Assembly (NCBI GenBank): GCA_030248195.1
Contig: JASAND010006583.1
Coordinates: 15,001 to 79,000, forward strand
Source: Trissonchulus latispiculum
Lineage: Eukaryota; Nematoda; Enoplea; Enoplida; Ironidae
Direction of reading: 5' to 3'
DNA: 64,000 bases
Below are positions 48,104 through 57,032 of this stretch, in pieces. Positions within the stretch are counted from its first letter, which is position 1, and every line of letters begins with the position of its first letter. Both the position numbers and the translations under genes were made by a program. Under the pieces are notes generated by a model. That model did not search any database, was not told the DNA's origin, and was given only the letters and a program-made list of their open reading frames with translations.

Positions 48104-49433
48104 GCGACTTGACGCAAATTCTGTTCCCGGTTTCAAGAGTGAACTGGACTTATTCTCACTCCCACCCACTCAGGTGGCCGTTGAGAAAGGATACTGGTCA
48201 GAATATTACCCTCAAAACCCTGTAACCAATTCTGGTCCATACAGGATATTCGTCCCAAGGGACGCGTACATGCTAGATCTTAACAAAAACTACCTTTACA
48301 TAAAACTCAGAGTGGTATCGGATGCTGGCGCAGCTGTGACTCAGACGGCAGCTGCTGATGGAACTGTAGACGCGGATGACTTTCCCGTTGCTCCAATCAA
48401 TTTGATTGGGAAAACCCTATTTGAGCGCCTTATAGTTAAACTCAGCGACAAGGAAATTTACAACTCGGGCCCACTTTATGCATACCAAGCGTACTTGGAG
48501 ACACTGCTAAACTACGGATGGGACGCCAAAAACTCTCATCAACAACTAAGTTTGTTTTACAAGGATGACAATTTTGAACTAGCCTCGAAAGCAGCCGGAA
48601 AAAGAGCTAAGCCATTTCTAGATAACAACGCGGTCGAACTACTGGCTCCACTGCATTGTGACTTGTTTAAGCAGGAAAGATACTTGCTGAGCGATTGTGA
48701 GCTAGCACTGGAATTACACAGAAACAGTGATAATTTCTGTCTCATCAGTAACGGTACAAAGTACAAACTACTGGTAGACGATATTAGATGGTACGTCTGG
48801 AAAGTAAAGCCACAAGAGTCCCTTTCCCTAGCAATCGAACAAATCTTGCAGACACCAAATACGGCAAAATATCCTATTCGAAGGATTAAAATGGCTACAA
48901 GACATATAGCTGCAGGATCTCAGCATATAATTGAAAACTCAATTTATAGTGGTCAATTACCACGAAGAGTGGTCATAAGCCTTGTAGATGCAGAAGCATT
49001 CAACGGATCTTTCACAAAGAACCCTTTCAAGTTTGAACACTGCAATGTCACAGAAATTGCCCTTAAATGTGGAGACGAATATGTGCCCAAGTATCCCTTG
49101 AAGATGGACTGGAAAACTTATCAGTACAGTTTTCCATACATGTACCTCTACGAAAACTGCGACATGGCCAACTTGGACAGAGGCATGGATATATCCTACA
49201 ACAACTTTATTAAAGGATTCACCATGTTCACCTTTAGTCTAACTGCCGATAACGTGGATACTGGAGCTATGGAATTGATTAGAGAAGGCGACTTGAGCCT
49301 CTCCATGAATCTGAAGGAGCCTTTGCCTGCTGCGGATTTCCCTCAAGGCATCGTCATAATCATATATGGAGAATTTGATAACTTGATTGCCATTGATGCC
49401 AACAGAACACCATTCTTTGACTACGCAATATGA
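48096..49433 (+). CDS. Polinton major capsid protein (hexon-like, double jelly roll)
   Basis: 445 residues, intact. Residues 14-26 (KSELDLFSLPPTQ) are the hallmark N-terminus of the Polinton-derived protein annotated as 'F54H12.2-like' in many animals, now understood as the double-jelly-roll major capsid protein. Length fits the family. Other features are FVPRDAYMLDLNKNYLYIKL (about 49-68), IKMATRHIAAGSQHIIENSI and a C-terminal FPQGIVIIIYGEFDN…ITANR-like strand. It would form trimeric capsomers of an icosahedral particle in the nucleus. It overlaps its upstream neighbour by 8 bp and the protease gene by ATGA. No stop or frameshift, so constraint or recent insertion is likely. Confidence 0.92.
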   Translation: MTKRLDANSVPGFKSELDLFSLPPTQVAVEKGYWSEYYPQNPVTNSGPYRIFVPRDAYMLDLNKNYLYIKLRVVSDAGAAVTQTAAADGTVDADDFPVAPINLIGKTLFERLIVKLSDKEIYNSGPLYAYQAYLETLLNYGWDAKNSHQQLSLFYKDDNFELASKAAGKRAKPFLDNNAVELLAPLHCDLFKQERYLLSDCELALELHRNSDNFCLISNGTKYKLLVDDIRWYVWKVKPQESLSLAIEQILQTPNTAKYPIRRIKMATRHIAAGSQHIIENSIYSGQLPRRVVISLVDAEAFNGSFTKNPFKFEHCNVTEIALKCGDEYVPKYPLKMDWKTYQYSFPYMYLYENCDMANLDRGMDISYNNFIKGFTMFTFSLTADNVDTGAMELIREGDLSLSMNLKEPLPAADFPQGIVIIIYGEFDNLIAIDANRTPFFDYAI

Positions 49434-49918
49434 ATACTAAAGAGATTATAGAGACAATGAAACGGTGTAACGACTTCATTGGGGTATTTGCCAGTGATTG
49501 TCTACCAAACATCAAGTCAAGACCTGCCTGCTTTATTGCCAACACCGACCCCGCAGATCAGCCTGGCCAACACTGGGTTGCACTCTATGTTGGTAACAAT
49601 ATAGAATACTTTGACAGTTATGGACTGCCTCCCATTGCTGAATTTGGCAAGTACGATGTTAATAAATACAACCCTTATTGCCTCCAGAACTTTGATACTA
49701 ACGTTTGTGGAGAATACTGCATCTACTTTCTACTCAAACGATGCCAAGGGTATAGTCTTGAATCTATTGTGGAATACCTGAGAAGGTGTGACAACGACCG
49801 GGTTGTAAAGAAGTTTGTGGACAGGATACGAGCAACGTGCGAAGCTGGTGGACAGTGCTGCAAATGCCGATCGTCAACGTTGTGCTTACTGGAAAGCTTG
49901 GTAAAGAAATTGCCCTGA
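49430..49918 (+). CDS. Adenain-like cysteine protease (C48/C5 type)
   Basis: 162 residues, intact. The catalytic pattern is visible: GQHWVALYV (His48), EYFDSYG (Asp62), Gln86 in CLQNFDTN, and CGEYCIYFLL (nucleophile Cys93 in the CGxxC box). These match the His-Asp/Glu-Gln-Cys order of adenovirus protease and its Polinton relatives. The C-terminus has a CCKCRSSTLC cysteine cluster. It is expected to process virion precursors such as the pVI/pX-like protein. Its ATG overlaps the capsid stop (ATGA), and its 3' end overlaps the TBP-like gene by 55 bp in another frame. Confidence 0.9.
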   Translation: MNTKEIIETMKRCNDFIGVFASDCLPNIKSRPACFIANTDPADQPGQHWVALYVGNNIEYFDSYGLPPIAEFGKYDVNKYNPYCLQNFDTNVCGEYCIYFLLKRCQGYSLESIVEYLRRCDNDRVVKKFVDRIRATCEAGGQCCKCRSSTLCLLESLVKKLP

Positions 49919-50358
49919 CGAAGCTGGATGATGTTTACTATCAACCTAAACGATTCAGCGGGGCTATACTGCATGATGGCTGCACATTTCTGATATTCAA
50001 GAGTGGATCTTTCAACTGTGTTGGTTCCACTTCAACCTCAGATGCGATAGGAAATGCCCATAAACTTGCAGAAAGGTTGGATGCTAGCTTGGAGAATTAT
50101 AGGATATGCAACCTTGTATTCTCAAACAAGGCCAAATCAGCTGTGGACTTGGACTCGCTCTATGAATACCTGCGCCCCTACGGCTATGTTATGATGGATC
50201 ATGAGCTCTTCAGTGGAATCACCTGGAAACTCAATGGAGCTACTGTACGACTATTTCACAATGGCCAGTACTTCATCACTGGACTAAAGACGGAAGAGCA
50301 TGCACAGCTTGCTGATTGCACTGTGCAACAACTATGTGATGAATTCATGAAGAAGTAA
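49864..50358 (+). CDS. TATA-binding-protein-like protein encoded by element B
   Basis: 164 residues from ATG 49864. An upstream in-frame GTG at 49837 adds nine unsupported residues. The sequence follows both TBP repeats. Repeat 1 has IVNVVLTGKLGKEIALTKL, YQPKRFSGAIL, CTFLIFKSGSFNCVGS and AHKLAERL. Repeat 2 has RICNLVF, VDLDSLYEYL, ELFSGITWKL, VRLFHNGQYFITG and a final helix. The PKRF, LIF-SG-…C-G and ELF-G motifs match the saddle core; Phe45 and Phe131 sit where TBP's DNA-kinking phenylalanines lie. Length fits the core (about 180). TBP bends TATA DNA and recruits TFIIA/TFIIB; a diverged copy could direct polymerase to the element's own promoters. The ORF is intact and overlaps the protease gene by 55 bp. 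Homology is by eye, but motif order over the full length makes it strong. Confidence 0.8.
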   Translation: MPIVNVVLTGKLGKEIALTKLDDVYYQPKRFSGAILHDGCTFLIFKSGSFNCVGSTSTSDAIGNAHKLAERLDASLENYRICNLVFSNKAKSAVDLDSLYEYLRPYGYVMMDHELFSGITWKLNGATVRLFHNGQYFITGLKTEEHAQLADCTVQQLCDEFMKK

Positions 50359-50395
50359 TAAAAGGCGCTAAAATCTGACAAGAAACTGACTGACA

Positions 50396-50683
50396 ATGGA
50401 ATATCAGACGAAACGAGATTATATCTTATCCACTGCCAACTTGAGGTGTGTGGAAGCGGAACTTACAGCAATCAATGGTGACACTGTGGAGTCATCAGAT
50501 ATCAGAGATTTTATGCTGCTCAAGTTCCAAAACTGGACGAATGATGATAAAATGTACTTGCTTATCACGGATGAATGCTACCATATTCTCTTTAAAGGAT
50601 GGGTCGAGAAGTCAACAGTTGCTGACGTTTGCTCATTTCCAGAAAGAAGGAAGCTGACGGTGCTGGCTATTCACCTTGACTGA
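50396..50683 (+). CDS. Unknown 95-residue ORF after the TBP-like gene
   Basis: ATG 50396, 37 bp after the TBP-like stop, same strand. Begins MEYQTKRDYILSTANLRCVE, then DFMLLKFQNWTNDDKMYLLI and HILFKGWVEKSTVADV, ending LTVLAIHLD. Alternating hydrophobic residues suggest a small β-rich fold. No family is recognised. Its position suggests a partner of the TBP-like protein or a small virion protein; both are guesses. It is followed within 15 bp by a UUCG hairpin. Confidence 0.6.
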   Translation: MEYQTKRDYILSTANLRCVEAELTAINGDTVESSDIRDFMLLKFQNWTNDDKMYLLITDECYHILFKGWVEKSTVADVCSFPERRKLTVLAIHLD

Positions 50684-50696
50684 ATGGACTCATCAA

Positions 50697-50712
50697 ACCT
50701 CTTCGGAGGTTC
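50697..50712 (+). terminator. Hyperstable C(UUCG)G hairpin after the last cassette gene
   Basis: AACCTCTTCGGAGGTT forms a perfect 6-bp stem closed by the cUUCGg tetraloop, 13 bp after the TGA of the 95-residue ORF. The same 16-mer is at 39335-39350 in element A. It may mark a transcript 3' end or protect RNA; a conserved short coding frame is the alternative explanation. Confidence 0.4.
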
Positions 50713-50814
50713 CGTCTGAAGCCACAGCGTGGCGGATGGCTTTATTTCAGGCATACATACAGTTTACATAGTTGAACAAGTTTAATTGTTATTCAGTTTC
50801 GGCTTCGTTAGTCT

Positions 50815-51475
50815 TCATCGTTTTGTTGTTTGTTTGTTGTTGTTTGTCGTTTCGCTGGTTGTTGTCGGTGGTGATTCTGGTGGTGTTGTTGTTTCAGGTC
50901 TCCGCTTCTTTGTTCCATGTGAATGAATTCGTTTGCAATGTGCCATTAGGAGATCCTGTCTGGCAAACACGCGACCACATTTTATACAGGCAACCGGCAA
51001 TGACTGCCCATGCTGATCCCTGAGATGGCGCTGGTAGGTATCTGTTCGCAGAAACGTCTGGGAGCAATGACCGCACTGAATCCTGGCCTGAAACAAAACA
51101 CTCGACTATAAGCAAACGAAAGAGACATTGCAGGTGGTACTATTTGGAGCTAACTCTTACCTCAAATCCGCTTATCTCTAAACCTCTAATCCTCTTATCT
51201 CTAAACCACTAATCTTCTTATCTCTAAACCACTAATCCTTTTATCTCTAAACCTCAAATCCGCTTATCTCTAAACCTCAAGTCCGCTTATCTCTAAACCT
51301 CTAATCCTCTTATCTCTAAAACATTAATCCTCTTATCTCTAAACCACTAATCCTCTTATCTCTAAACCACTAATCCGCTTATCTCTAAACCACTAATCTC
51401 ACAACCTCTTACCTCAACCTCTAAGCTCAAAAACCTCTGTAAAACTATTACCTGAACATTGGTTTCTCCTTCCAT
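50815..51475 (-). CDS. Spliced C2H2 zinc-finger protein, right copy (element B)
   Basis: Exon 1 (51475-51452, MEGETNVQ) lies in the right terminal repeat and is identical to the left copy. Exon 2 (51087-50815) follows a TTTCAG acceptor. It encodes IQCGHCSQTFLRTDTYQRHL with RDQH, then ACIKCGRVFARQDLLMAHCK with RIH, so two C2H2 fingers, and a Thr/Pro/Lys tail to TGA at 50815. The product is about 98 residues. Its first finger is homologous to the left gene's second finger; the left gene's CNICG finger exon is absent here. The two genes face inward from the two ends and share promoter sequence through the terminal repeats. Confidence 0.75.
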
Positions 51476-52284
51476 TGTATTGTCACTGCTAGAGCCAAAT
51501 GATCGTTAAAGTCGCAAAAACCGTTTGAAATTTTGAGGCAGGTGCAAACACAGCGGGGAACCCAAGCGTTAAATTTGCTTGAAATAAAATTTTTCCGCCA
51601 GTTACACTGGCTAGAGAATTTTAAATTCTCTTTTCATAAAATACTAACAACTAACCTCAAACAAAAAAAATTGCACTTTCATCACAAATTGTTAGCCACG
51701 TACAGAGCGTAGCTCAGGTTGCAGAGAAAAAATCAGGGGTCACTTGCAGCGTGGAGCTTAGGTTGTAGAGGAAAACTAAGCTCGTATTTGAATTCTACAT
51801 GCCTGAAAACCCTATTCACAAATTTTTCCCACTTAAAATAGAGAATTTCAAATTTAAGCTTGGGTCAGCCATGGTTCCGGTCATGGGTCACTTGCAGCGC
51901 GGAGCTTAGGTTGTAGAGGAAAACTAAGCTCATATTTGAATTCTACATGCCTGAAAACCCTATACACAAATTTTTCCCACTTAAAATAGAGAATTTTCAA
52001 ATTTAAGCTTGGGTCAGCCATGGTTCCGGTCTCCCTGAAGCTGAGCCTCCTCCTCCGCCAGCGCCGCTTTGCCGCTTTCGCCGCTTACACCACCACCCCC
52101 ACCAGGCCGCTTCGCCGCTTTCGCCGCTTCGCCGCTTTCGCCGCTCACACCACCACCACCCCCAGGCCGCTTTCGCCGCTTCGCCGCTTTCGCCGCTTCG
52201 CTGCTTTCGCCGCTTCGCCGCTTTCGCCGCTTACACCACCACCCCCCCCCCAAGCAATACGTCTGGTGCGGACCTATTACTACT
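51130..52284 (-). repeat. Right terminal inverted repeat of element B
   Basis: Mirrors 41798-42456 plus 43229-43680, including the minisatellite (51160-51410), the CAGTTACACTGGC block, two subterminal units and the GCCGCTTTCGCCGCTTC array. It lacks the 772-bp CARD-bearing block present at the left. Confidence 0.88.
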
Positions 52285-52290
52285 TCAATT
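52285..52290. repeat. Target-site duplication TCAATT, right of element B
   Basis: Identical to 41792-41797. Confidence 0.9.
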
Positions 52291-52794
52291 TTTAATATTA
52301 AGCTTTGGTCAGCTAAGGTTCTAGACAAAAGTCAGAGCATAAGTAACAAACGAAAACTAATAGCAGTATACGAATTCTACGACCCTGAAAACCCACTATA
52401 TAGTTTTTCCGAGGAATTTGGACAATTTTCAATTTTAAGTTGGGTCAACCATGGCTGTGGTCGGCCATAGCACCTCCATCAACAACACAGCACCACAGCG
52501 CCACTTTACCTCCTCCACCACCCAATCCCTTGCAATAACGTTGAAATTATCTCCTCTGCAACCAAGCAAGAGTTGTATCAATAATTTTAAGGGCGAACTA
52601 ACAATGCCAACGAGGTAACCCCATTAATTTTGCAGCATTAGACTGACGGGTTTTATATATGTGCTCCTTTAACCCCTGATGCTACATTACAGTAGAGCAT
52701 GCCATACTGTACTAGTACAATGCCGCACTGTACTGAATGTTATACCTGTACTACATTCGACATAATATATACTCTGCTAAAATGTAATTGTGTT

Positions 52795-54776
52795 TTCATC
52801 CGCGTGGTGGGCGGCGGCAATGAAAGTATTAATTTTGTGGAAGGCGAATTTGTTTAGATTTTGTGAAGAGGGTAGGATCGGGGATAACTAAGACAATTTA
52901 TTCAGTCACAAGGTACATACCGTACATACCGCCACCAATGAACGGTTCTCATTGATTACACAAAAATTATATTTAAAAAAAAAACGTATAAATTTTTTTA
53001 TTACTAACGGCCCCTTGGGTTAAAAAGTGAGACACTATACTAGGACTATGTTGAAGATAGAAAGACCTATGTTGAATATAGGAGAAGTTTGATTTGAGTA
53101 GCTTTTTTATTGCAATTCCTACCTATTTTTCGTGTAAAAAGTTCTGCCTCCAGACAGAACAAAAATGAAATAATGATTAAAACTATAGTCCTGAATTATT
53201 ACATTAAGTCTTGTGTATGGGCTATACGAAGCGCACGTTTGAACAAGGCCCGTGAAACTACCTAAATGCAGCAAATTACAAATCTTTTGTCCAGTGTACA
53301 GAAAATTGTAGTCTGTCGCAACAGTACATGTTAGCTGAGAGAAGTTCGAATTACTAAGCACTAAGCAAGAGCTTTGTGCAAACATAGTAGTGGTTTGTGC
53401 TGAATTTAAAGTGATGACGCTAATTGTTGCAGGTGTGTAAGAATAGACCTGCTGGGAGCTGGTTCATATCTGCAACTGAATACTGACACTAATAACGTAG
53501 CAGCAAAGAGTGGCACAACACATTGTGTAGCAAGTAAACTTTCGTTGCAGTTAGCAAGCAAATCTGAAATTCAAAATGAGGGTAGTCATTTGCAATAAAC
53601 TTGCAAACGACATGGCTCTGTAGTGAATCACAGATCACATCATCTAGCTAAAGATAGAAACAAGTTTTACGCCAACTAAAGCTATTAACGCTTCCTTATT
53701 TCATGTTATTGCAACTAATGCCAAGTGTTGTTAGTCACATCACAATAAATGTGAACATTAATATTAAGTGGAGAAGGAGCAAAACTGGTCTTTCAAACGC
53801 TTATGCTAAATTGAATGAAGAACAGAATAGCTGTTTTGTAGCATTAAGATAGTTCTAATGCACAGTTTTATACACTGTCTACATAGTTAGATTAACTGTG
53901 TGCAAACGATACTTTACAAACCAATTATAGTAGACCTGCTGCGCCGAGGCGCAGCAGGGAAGTATCTGGAATGTTAGTGTTTGATGAATACGAATAGATA
54001 TGAATAGATTCGCTGTAAATGACTGTAAATTTTATACAATATATCAACCCTTTCATGGCCACGGCGGTCATTTGACACAAGTGGTTGTTTTTGATGTATT
54101 TTCCAAAGAGCAGACACCGGTTTAAATCTAATTTCGTGCCCTCGTTTTCCTCGACGCTGCCGTTACAATTTGGGGTAGTAATTCAAAGGTTGCTAAAGAA
54201 AAAGTCCTGGCCTAATGCAAGCATCGGCTACAATTTGTCAGGCGGCAAAGCAGTTCCAGCCGGTCATTCGTGAGATTATGCAGATTAAATTAAGGGATAA
54301 TTGATTGTGCCTCAGAATCAACTCTTGCACCTAGAAATCAAGTGCTTGATTTTTTCCTTAATTTTTTGATATTTGATGCTTGATCGTTGATACTTGATAT
54401 AATTTCTTCCTTGAGTACTTGATTTTCAAAAATTCCTACTTCGCCCGGCTTTGATGGCTCCTATTTTTCCGGGCGCATCGCAAACCCTTCAATTATTATA
54501 AAATGAAGAGGAATTATTCTTTGTGAAGGGGTGGCAGTCCCACCCCTGTCGGTGGTCTTTGCAAAAATTGCGGCCGAAAACGTAAAAGCGCTGACATTCA
54601 GTCGCTTTCGTCGAGAAGCTTTGGAAAGTTTTGGTTAAGTTAAGCTAAGTTAAGTTAAGAAACATTTGGAAACCAAATGATTAAGTTTCATTTAAATTGA
54701 TGAGTGTTTTCCTTTAATAGTCGCTTCCATCAGACTAGTTTGGATTGAACTGTTTTAACCAAAAGAAGCTTTTATG
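52795..54776. other. Intron or intergenic stretch after the Polinton nest
   Basis: No confident exon. A plus-strand frame at 54085-54273 (…SWPNASIGYNLSGGKAVPAG…) ends near a GTGAGA donor-like site but has no recognised domain. The gene 2 exons expected next (ENaC G-x-CYxFN region) were not found here. Confidence 0.35.
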
Positions 54777-54784
54777 GTAAGCAT

Positions 54785-57001
54785 CAGAGATGAAACCGGG
54801 TCACTATTTACTGACCCGGTGACCTGGTGACCCGGTCGACCCCTGACCCGGTGACCCGGTGACCCGGTGACCCGGTATTTTTGAAAATTCAGGTTTAAGC
54901 ATGCAAAATATTAAAAATATTTTACTGGGGTGCGGTGAGTGTTTTTTACCATTTTGGACATTTTTGACGACTAAAATAACAAGTTGGGCAAAAGCTTTCC
55001 TTAAAGTAATAGCATTGGAAAGTGAATAGTTGTAATGGAATAACTTAGATCTTGCGCTTAAAAGTGATTAAAAAGCTAGTTTCTAATTGGTCATCATTCC
55101 AAAAGAGGTTCTTACATAAAACGGAGTCTAAGAGATCTTGCCTATGCTAAGTTTTAGTTTTAGTCTTATGTCCAAGCCATAATTAATTGTCATTGTATAA
55201 TTGTTAAAACCAGAGTTGCCAGTCCCAAATAAGCCCTTTATAAACTCTACGAAAGGAAAAGCCTAGAATTATCTTATGTGTTAGCACAAGAAAAGGGCAC
55301 CTACAAGCTTAGTTAGGATTAACTAGTCAAAAATGACGATCTATTATACTTGAGGTAACAACTTAAGTCAATCTTAAAACCCCCTATTTCTGAAAGGACA
55401 GGTGTCCTTTCCTTCAGTGGCCCGGGTGCGGTCACTTTCCCCTCCCATTGCTAGAAATTAATAAGAACAGAAGAATCATGAAAATCCAGGAATTCTAATG
55501 TTGGCGTAAAATCAAAATATATAACTATCGTGGAAAGAATTCAACATCTTTAGTTGAAAAGAAACTAAAACTCCTGTATTAGGCAGGACATTAGTGCGAA
55601 TGTGTATGAATGTTAGTTTGCATGCTGAATACTTGCGAATCTGAGGGATATGAGTGTGATAAACAGTGTGAATGAGTACCTAAGTCAGTATTGAGGTAAT
55701 ATGCAAATTAGGTAGCTAATCTAGTCCAGGGTCACGGGGACCCCCAGGATAAGTTGATATTACCAGGTTGTCCTCGATTCGTCCACGTAGGTATGCCCGC
55801 AAGAAGGGAGTGGACGAATCGCAGATAAAGGACTTCGTGCTGGTCTGTTTCACCCGTTTAGAGTTGAATTTTGTTCCAAAGTCTATAATATAAATTAGTT
55901 CAGTCCGTCCACTGTTTTGTACTAATTGTATGTGTTAATTAGCTAGATCTGTGTCATTATATGTGTTAATTAGATAGATCTGTGCCACTAAATTCACCAC
56001 AAGTTGGTGTTTATGCAATGCATTGCAAAACGGCCTATACTTTAATCAGCCTTTAGCATAAAGGCAAAAGTTAGTTTTATTCAAATTGCAAGAATTATGT
56101 CAAAACTGTTATTCTTGCCCTCACTCGTTCTCGCTAACGAGGCAATTAATTTGGTTGTAGTTCACATTTTTGTAAAGCATATCATCTGTACAGTTTAGAC
56201 TTTTTATGCCAACCAGTAACTGCAAAAAGTAAACGTTTTACGTCGAAAATACTACCCAAATCTGACTGTAAGCATCAAAATATATTCGTTAATCTATGTA
56301 GGCAAGCAATTATGGGATTTAATGGCACACAAGGTGAAATATCTTTACGTAAGCACCAAATAAACCTAAAATCACATAAATAATAGTTAGTTAGAATATT
56401 AATATTGTGTAATTACGTAAGAATTGAAGATTACGACGAAACCATCTTCTAATAAACTTAAAAGGAATAATCTTGCGGATCCGCATTTCTACTCTTGTAA
56501 ACTTGTCATACAGGAAACGGGTGCTTTCCTGCCACAAAAGTCCTAACTGGCAAACAAGCCTTTAGGCCTCAAGTCTAATTATGCGCAGACCGAATATGAT
56601 CGCAAAGAATACACGTTGAATCGGCGATTTCCGGCATTCCGATGCAGGAAATCGCCCAAAAACTCATATTCGGCAAAATTTTATCTATATCAAGCCAATA
56701 TCGCCTAATTAGTCACATTTCGTCCCGCGAAAACAGTCAAAGTGTGTTAACTCTGTCTTTCAAGCAAAATCTTAATCAGAATTAACTAAAGTTCTAGTTT
56801 TCTTCTCCGAAAGCCATATAAGTGAGTAATAGTTGCTGGGTTTGATTCCCGCACTAATATTCTGAACTAATGGGTTTTAACCCATTTGATTCAGGTTCGT
56901 CGAAGATCCTGTCCTGCCAGATCATTGTCAGTGGAGCCTGATCCAGTGGAACACTATTGAGATTGTCTGGAGCCTATGACCTGTAGCCTGATTCAGTAGA
57001 C

Positions 57002-57032
<31 letters not shown>

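Larger units (their letters stand above)
41798..52284. mobile_element. Polinton/Maverick (adintovirus-like) element B, about 10.5 kb
   Basis: Begins AGTAGTAATAGGTCCGCACC and ends with its exact inverse; TCAATT flanks both ends. The terminal repeats run 41798-43680 (interrupted by 42457-43228) and 51130-52284. Cargo, left to right: CARD protein (minus), C2H2 gene (plus), GGAGCA arrays with an internal duplication, penton part, pVI/pX-like, major capsid, protease, TBP-like and unknown ORF (all plus), and a second C2H2 gene (minus). DNA polymerase B, retrovirus-like integrase and FtsK/HerA ATPase are not found. Typical Polintons are 15-20 kb and carry these, so B is a deletion derivative that would need proteins in trans. 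It is inserted in A's right terminal repeat. Confidence 0.93.
35085..52794. mobile_element. Outer Polinton/Maverick-derived element A (split by element B)
   Basis: The left end (35085-35372) is mirrored by 52550-52794, starting near (A)GCACAATTACA and including GTGCGGCATTGTACTAGTAC. Both ends continue into tandem units of about 155-160 bp containing GGAACCTTAGCTGACC, AAGCTTAAAATTGAAAATTG and GTTTTCAGGGTCGTAGAATT. Four rightward units lie at 36340-36950. The inverse units lie at 41580-41791 plus 52291-52450, and element B interrupts them. The interior (36950-41580) holds TGCTCC/GGAGCA arrays in opposite orientations and broken ORFs. Without B it is about 7.2 kb. The shared subterminal units show A and B are related. 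No exact target duplication resolved. Confidence 0.7.

Noticed and set aside
50772..51023. Plus-strand hydrophobic frame (membrane-like)
   Set aside because: It is antisense to the right-hand zinc-finger exon, whose C2H2 motifs are clear.
52020..52470. Arg/Ala/Pro-rich frames near the right end of B
   Set aside because: They are translations of the GCCGCTTTCGCCGCTTC array in the terminal repeat.
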